Source: Sporolactobacillus shoreae (GTDB lineage Bacteria; Bacillota; Bacilli; Bacillales; Sporolactobacillaceae). From it: a stretch of DNA of 64,000 nucleotides. The notes under the pieces were generated by a model. The model worked only from the letters and a program-made list of their open reading frames with translations. It ran no database searches and had not been told where the DNA came from. The translations under genes and the position numbers were made by a program. Shown here piece after piece: positions 63,235 through 64,000 of the stretch (position 1 is the first letter of the stretch; the number at the start of each line of letters is the position of its first letter). Location: NCBI RefSeq assembly GCF_004684935.1, contig NZ_SRJD01000017.1, positions 19,141-83,140 on the forward strand, in the 5' to 3' direction.

Positions 63235-63696
63235 TCACTTTTCAAAATTCAGCTCCTCATCATAAATCTTTTGCAGCAGTTTTACCAGTTCTTTCTGCTC
63301 CTTTTTTGTTAAGCCCTCAAATCTGAGAGTAAAATAACTTTCCTCTTCGGGCAATAAATTCTTATAAAGCGTCAGGCCTTTTTCCGTCAGAGAGAGATAT
63401 TTTGTTTTCCATTCCTGATCACGGTGGATATAACCCAGGTTTTCCATTTTTGTAATTAATTGTGTGACATTTCCCTTTGAGACAAAAAGTTTCTCAGCAA
63501 GATCCTTCTGTGAAATTCTTTCCTGCTCAGCAATTCTCTTCAGCACTTCATACTGAGCAACGGTAAGGCCCCATTTTTTTAGAAAAAGGCCGAATTGACG
63601 CAACTGAAGGTGGTAGGTTCTGGATAATAAAAACCAAATCTGCCGGTTTCTTTTTTTCACTTTATCAGGCGCATTTTCTTTAGCAAGTTTTTTCAA
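63235..63696 (-). CDS. MarR family transcriptional regulator
   Basis: 153 residues. The winged helix is WGLTVAQYEVLKRIAEQERISQKDLAEKLFVSKGNVTQLITKMENLGYIHRD, with the recognition helix SKGNVTQLITKM, then the wing (EWKTKYLSLTEKG) and flanking dimerisation helices. AGGTGA lies before TTG 63696. An inverted repeat in its upstream region suggests autoregulation. The inducing ligand is unknown. Confidence 0.92.
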   Translation of the reverse strand: MKKLAKENAPDKVKKRNRQIWFLLSRTYHLQLRQFGLFLKKWGLTVAQYEVLKRIAEQERISQKDLAEKLFVSKGNVTQLITKMENLGYIHRDQEWKTKYLSLTEKGLTLYKNLLPEEESYFTLRFEGLTKKEQKELVKLLQKIYDEELNFEK

Positions 63697-63885
63697 ATTA
63701 TTTCACCTTTTTTGACTTATAGTCAGTTTAGCGTTAAACTAATCTTAAATCATAAGAGTAACCTTTTATCATGTTCATCTCACCCGTTTAGCTGTCCTCG
63801 CAGTCAGATGATGTACTTATTTTACTTCCACACATGCACGTGTTCACTGCTTTTTTTTCGTTGATCCTTTTTAAATTTAGCTTAC
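63697..63885. other. Region between marR and the IS element; candidate MarR operator
   Basis: AGTTTA and TAAACT, separated by GCGT (63725-63740), form an inverted repeat about 30 bases from the MarR start. A T-run (TTTTTTTT near 63851) precedes the IS end. No gene seen. Confidence 0.45.
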
Positions 63886-63946
63886 AAAAGCGTGGTCTAA
63901 ACCCACCGTCTTTAGACGGTATCCGCTTTTAGCCTTATCTTTTCGT

Positions 63947-63980
63947 GTCCATACTTTTCCAAGAGGTGAAAAGTATGGAC
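63947..63980 (+). promoter_or_regulatory. Hairpin enclosing the start of tnpA
   Basis: GTCCATACTTTTC (63947-63959) pairs perfectly with GAAAAGTATGGAC (63968-63980). The loop holds most of the AGAGGTGA ribosome-binding site and the right arm holds the ATG, so translation initiation should be restrained, as reported for IS200 transposases. Confidence 0.7.
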
Positions 63981-64000
63981 GGCTATCAAAAAAGCGGTCA
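63975..64000 (+). CDS. Start of a probable IS200/IS605 TnpA transposase (8 codons)
   Basis: ATG 63975 with AGAGGTGA before it reads MDGYQKSG and then leaves the window. TnpA proteins of this family often start with a short basic/polar peptide before H-x-V-Y. The call rests on the flanking hairpins more than on the eight residues. Confidence 0.5.

Larger units (their letters stand above)
63886..64000 (+). mobile_element. Left end of an IS200/IS605-type element, cut by the right edge
   Basis: TTAC (63882-63885) is followed by AAAAGCG (63886-63892), which pairs with CGCTTTT (63924-63930). Inside are GTCTAAA / TTTAGAC (63895-63901, 63911-63917) and the alternative ACCGTCT / AGACGGT (63905-63911, 63914-63920). 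Subterminal hairpins beside a TTAC-like cleavage site are the ends of single-strand transposing IS200/IS605 elements, whose tnpA would begin at 63975. Confidence 0.6.

Noticed and set aside
1..64000. CRISPR array, rRNA, tRNA or prophage
   Set aside because: No regularly spaced 25-40 bp repeats, no conserved rRNA or tRNA sequence, and no phage structural genes were seen in a read of both strands.

Overview
The window is chromosomal DNA from a moderate-GC, endospore-forming member of the Bacillales. SpoIIP and a SpoIIM-type protein point to sporulation. The block ypjD-dapB-mgsA-cca-birA-panC-panD-ypmB-aspB-asnS-dnaD-nth-ypoC facing ponA-recU is the Bacillus gene order with losses: bshB1 and bshA are absent between mgsA and cca, panB between birA and panC, and dinG between panD and ypmB. 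TTG and GTG starts are frequent. A XerS-type recombinase and this gene set would fit the Sporolactobacillaceae, but that placement is inference. No rRNA, tRNA, CRISPR array or prophage was seen.

Layout. 1-2.7 kb: haem genes of the coproporphyrin-dependent route (hemE on the minus strand, hemH and hemQ on the plus strand). 3-5.1 kb: a 3-hydroxyacyl-CoA dehydrogenase behind a promoter with a catabolite (cre-like) site, and a lone truA. 5.3-8 kb: codBA for cytosine uptake and deamination. 8.3-25 kb: an accessory stretch of transporters, small membrane proteins, a pentapeptide-repeat protein, a PAP2 phosphatase, two acetyltransferases, arsM, an amidase, a ferritin-like protein, rarD and coaW. It contains two decayed genes (a broken DUF1003 copy whose intact paralogue lies 7.2 kb upstream, and an esterase remnant) next to a MerR/RacA-like DNA-binding protein with its own 23-bp palindrome. 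26-41 kb: the housekeeping block above. 42-45 kb: a TPP riboswitch driving ykoEDC, an ECF-type thiamine-precursor transporter. 45-48 kb: an MbcS-like acyl-CoA synthetase and spoIIP. 48-56 kb: a chemotaxis receptor, then a complete route from D-3-hydroxybutyrate to acetyl-CoA (uptake permease, dehydrogenase, CoA transferase ScoAB, thiolase), and a CatE-like extradiol dioxygenase. 56-64 kb: xerS behind a dif-like site, spoIIM, xpt, corA, an EXLDI-family protein, a MarR regulator, and at the right edge the left end of an IS200/IS605-type element whose tnpA start is folded into a hairpin.

Functional links. Pantothenate enters CoA synthesis through PanC/PanD and a type II pantothenate kinase (CoaW). 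CoA-ester metabolism recurs at 3-4 kb, 45-46.7 kb and 50-55 kb, with two cre-like sites suggesting carbon catabolite control. The most informative non-coding elements are the multi-hairpin leader of panC (pan-motif candidate), the TPP riboswitch with a readable antiterminator/terminator switch, the dif-like site upstream of xerS, and several exact palindromes placed on promoters.
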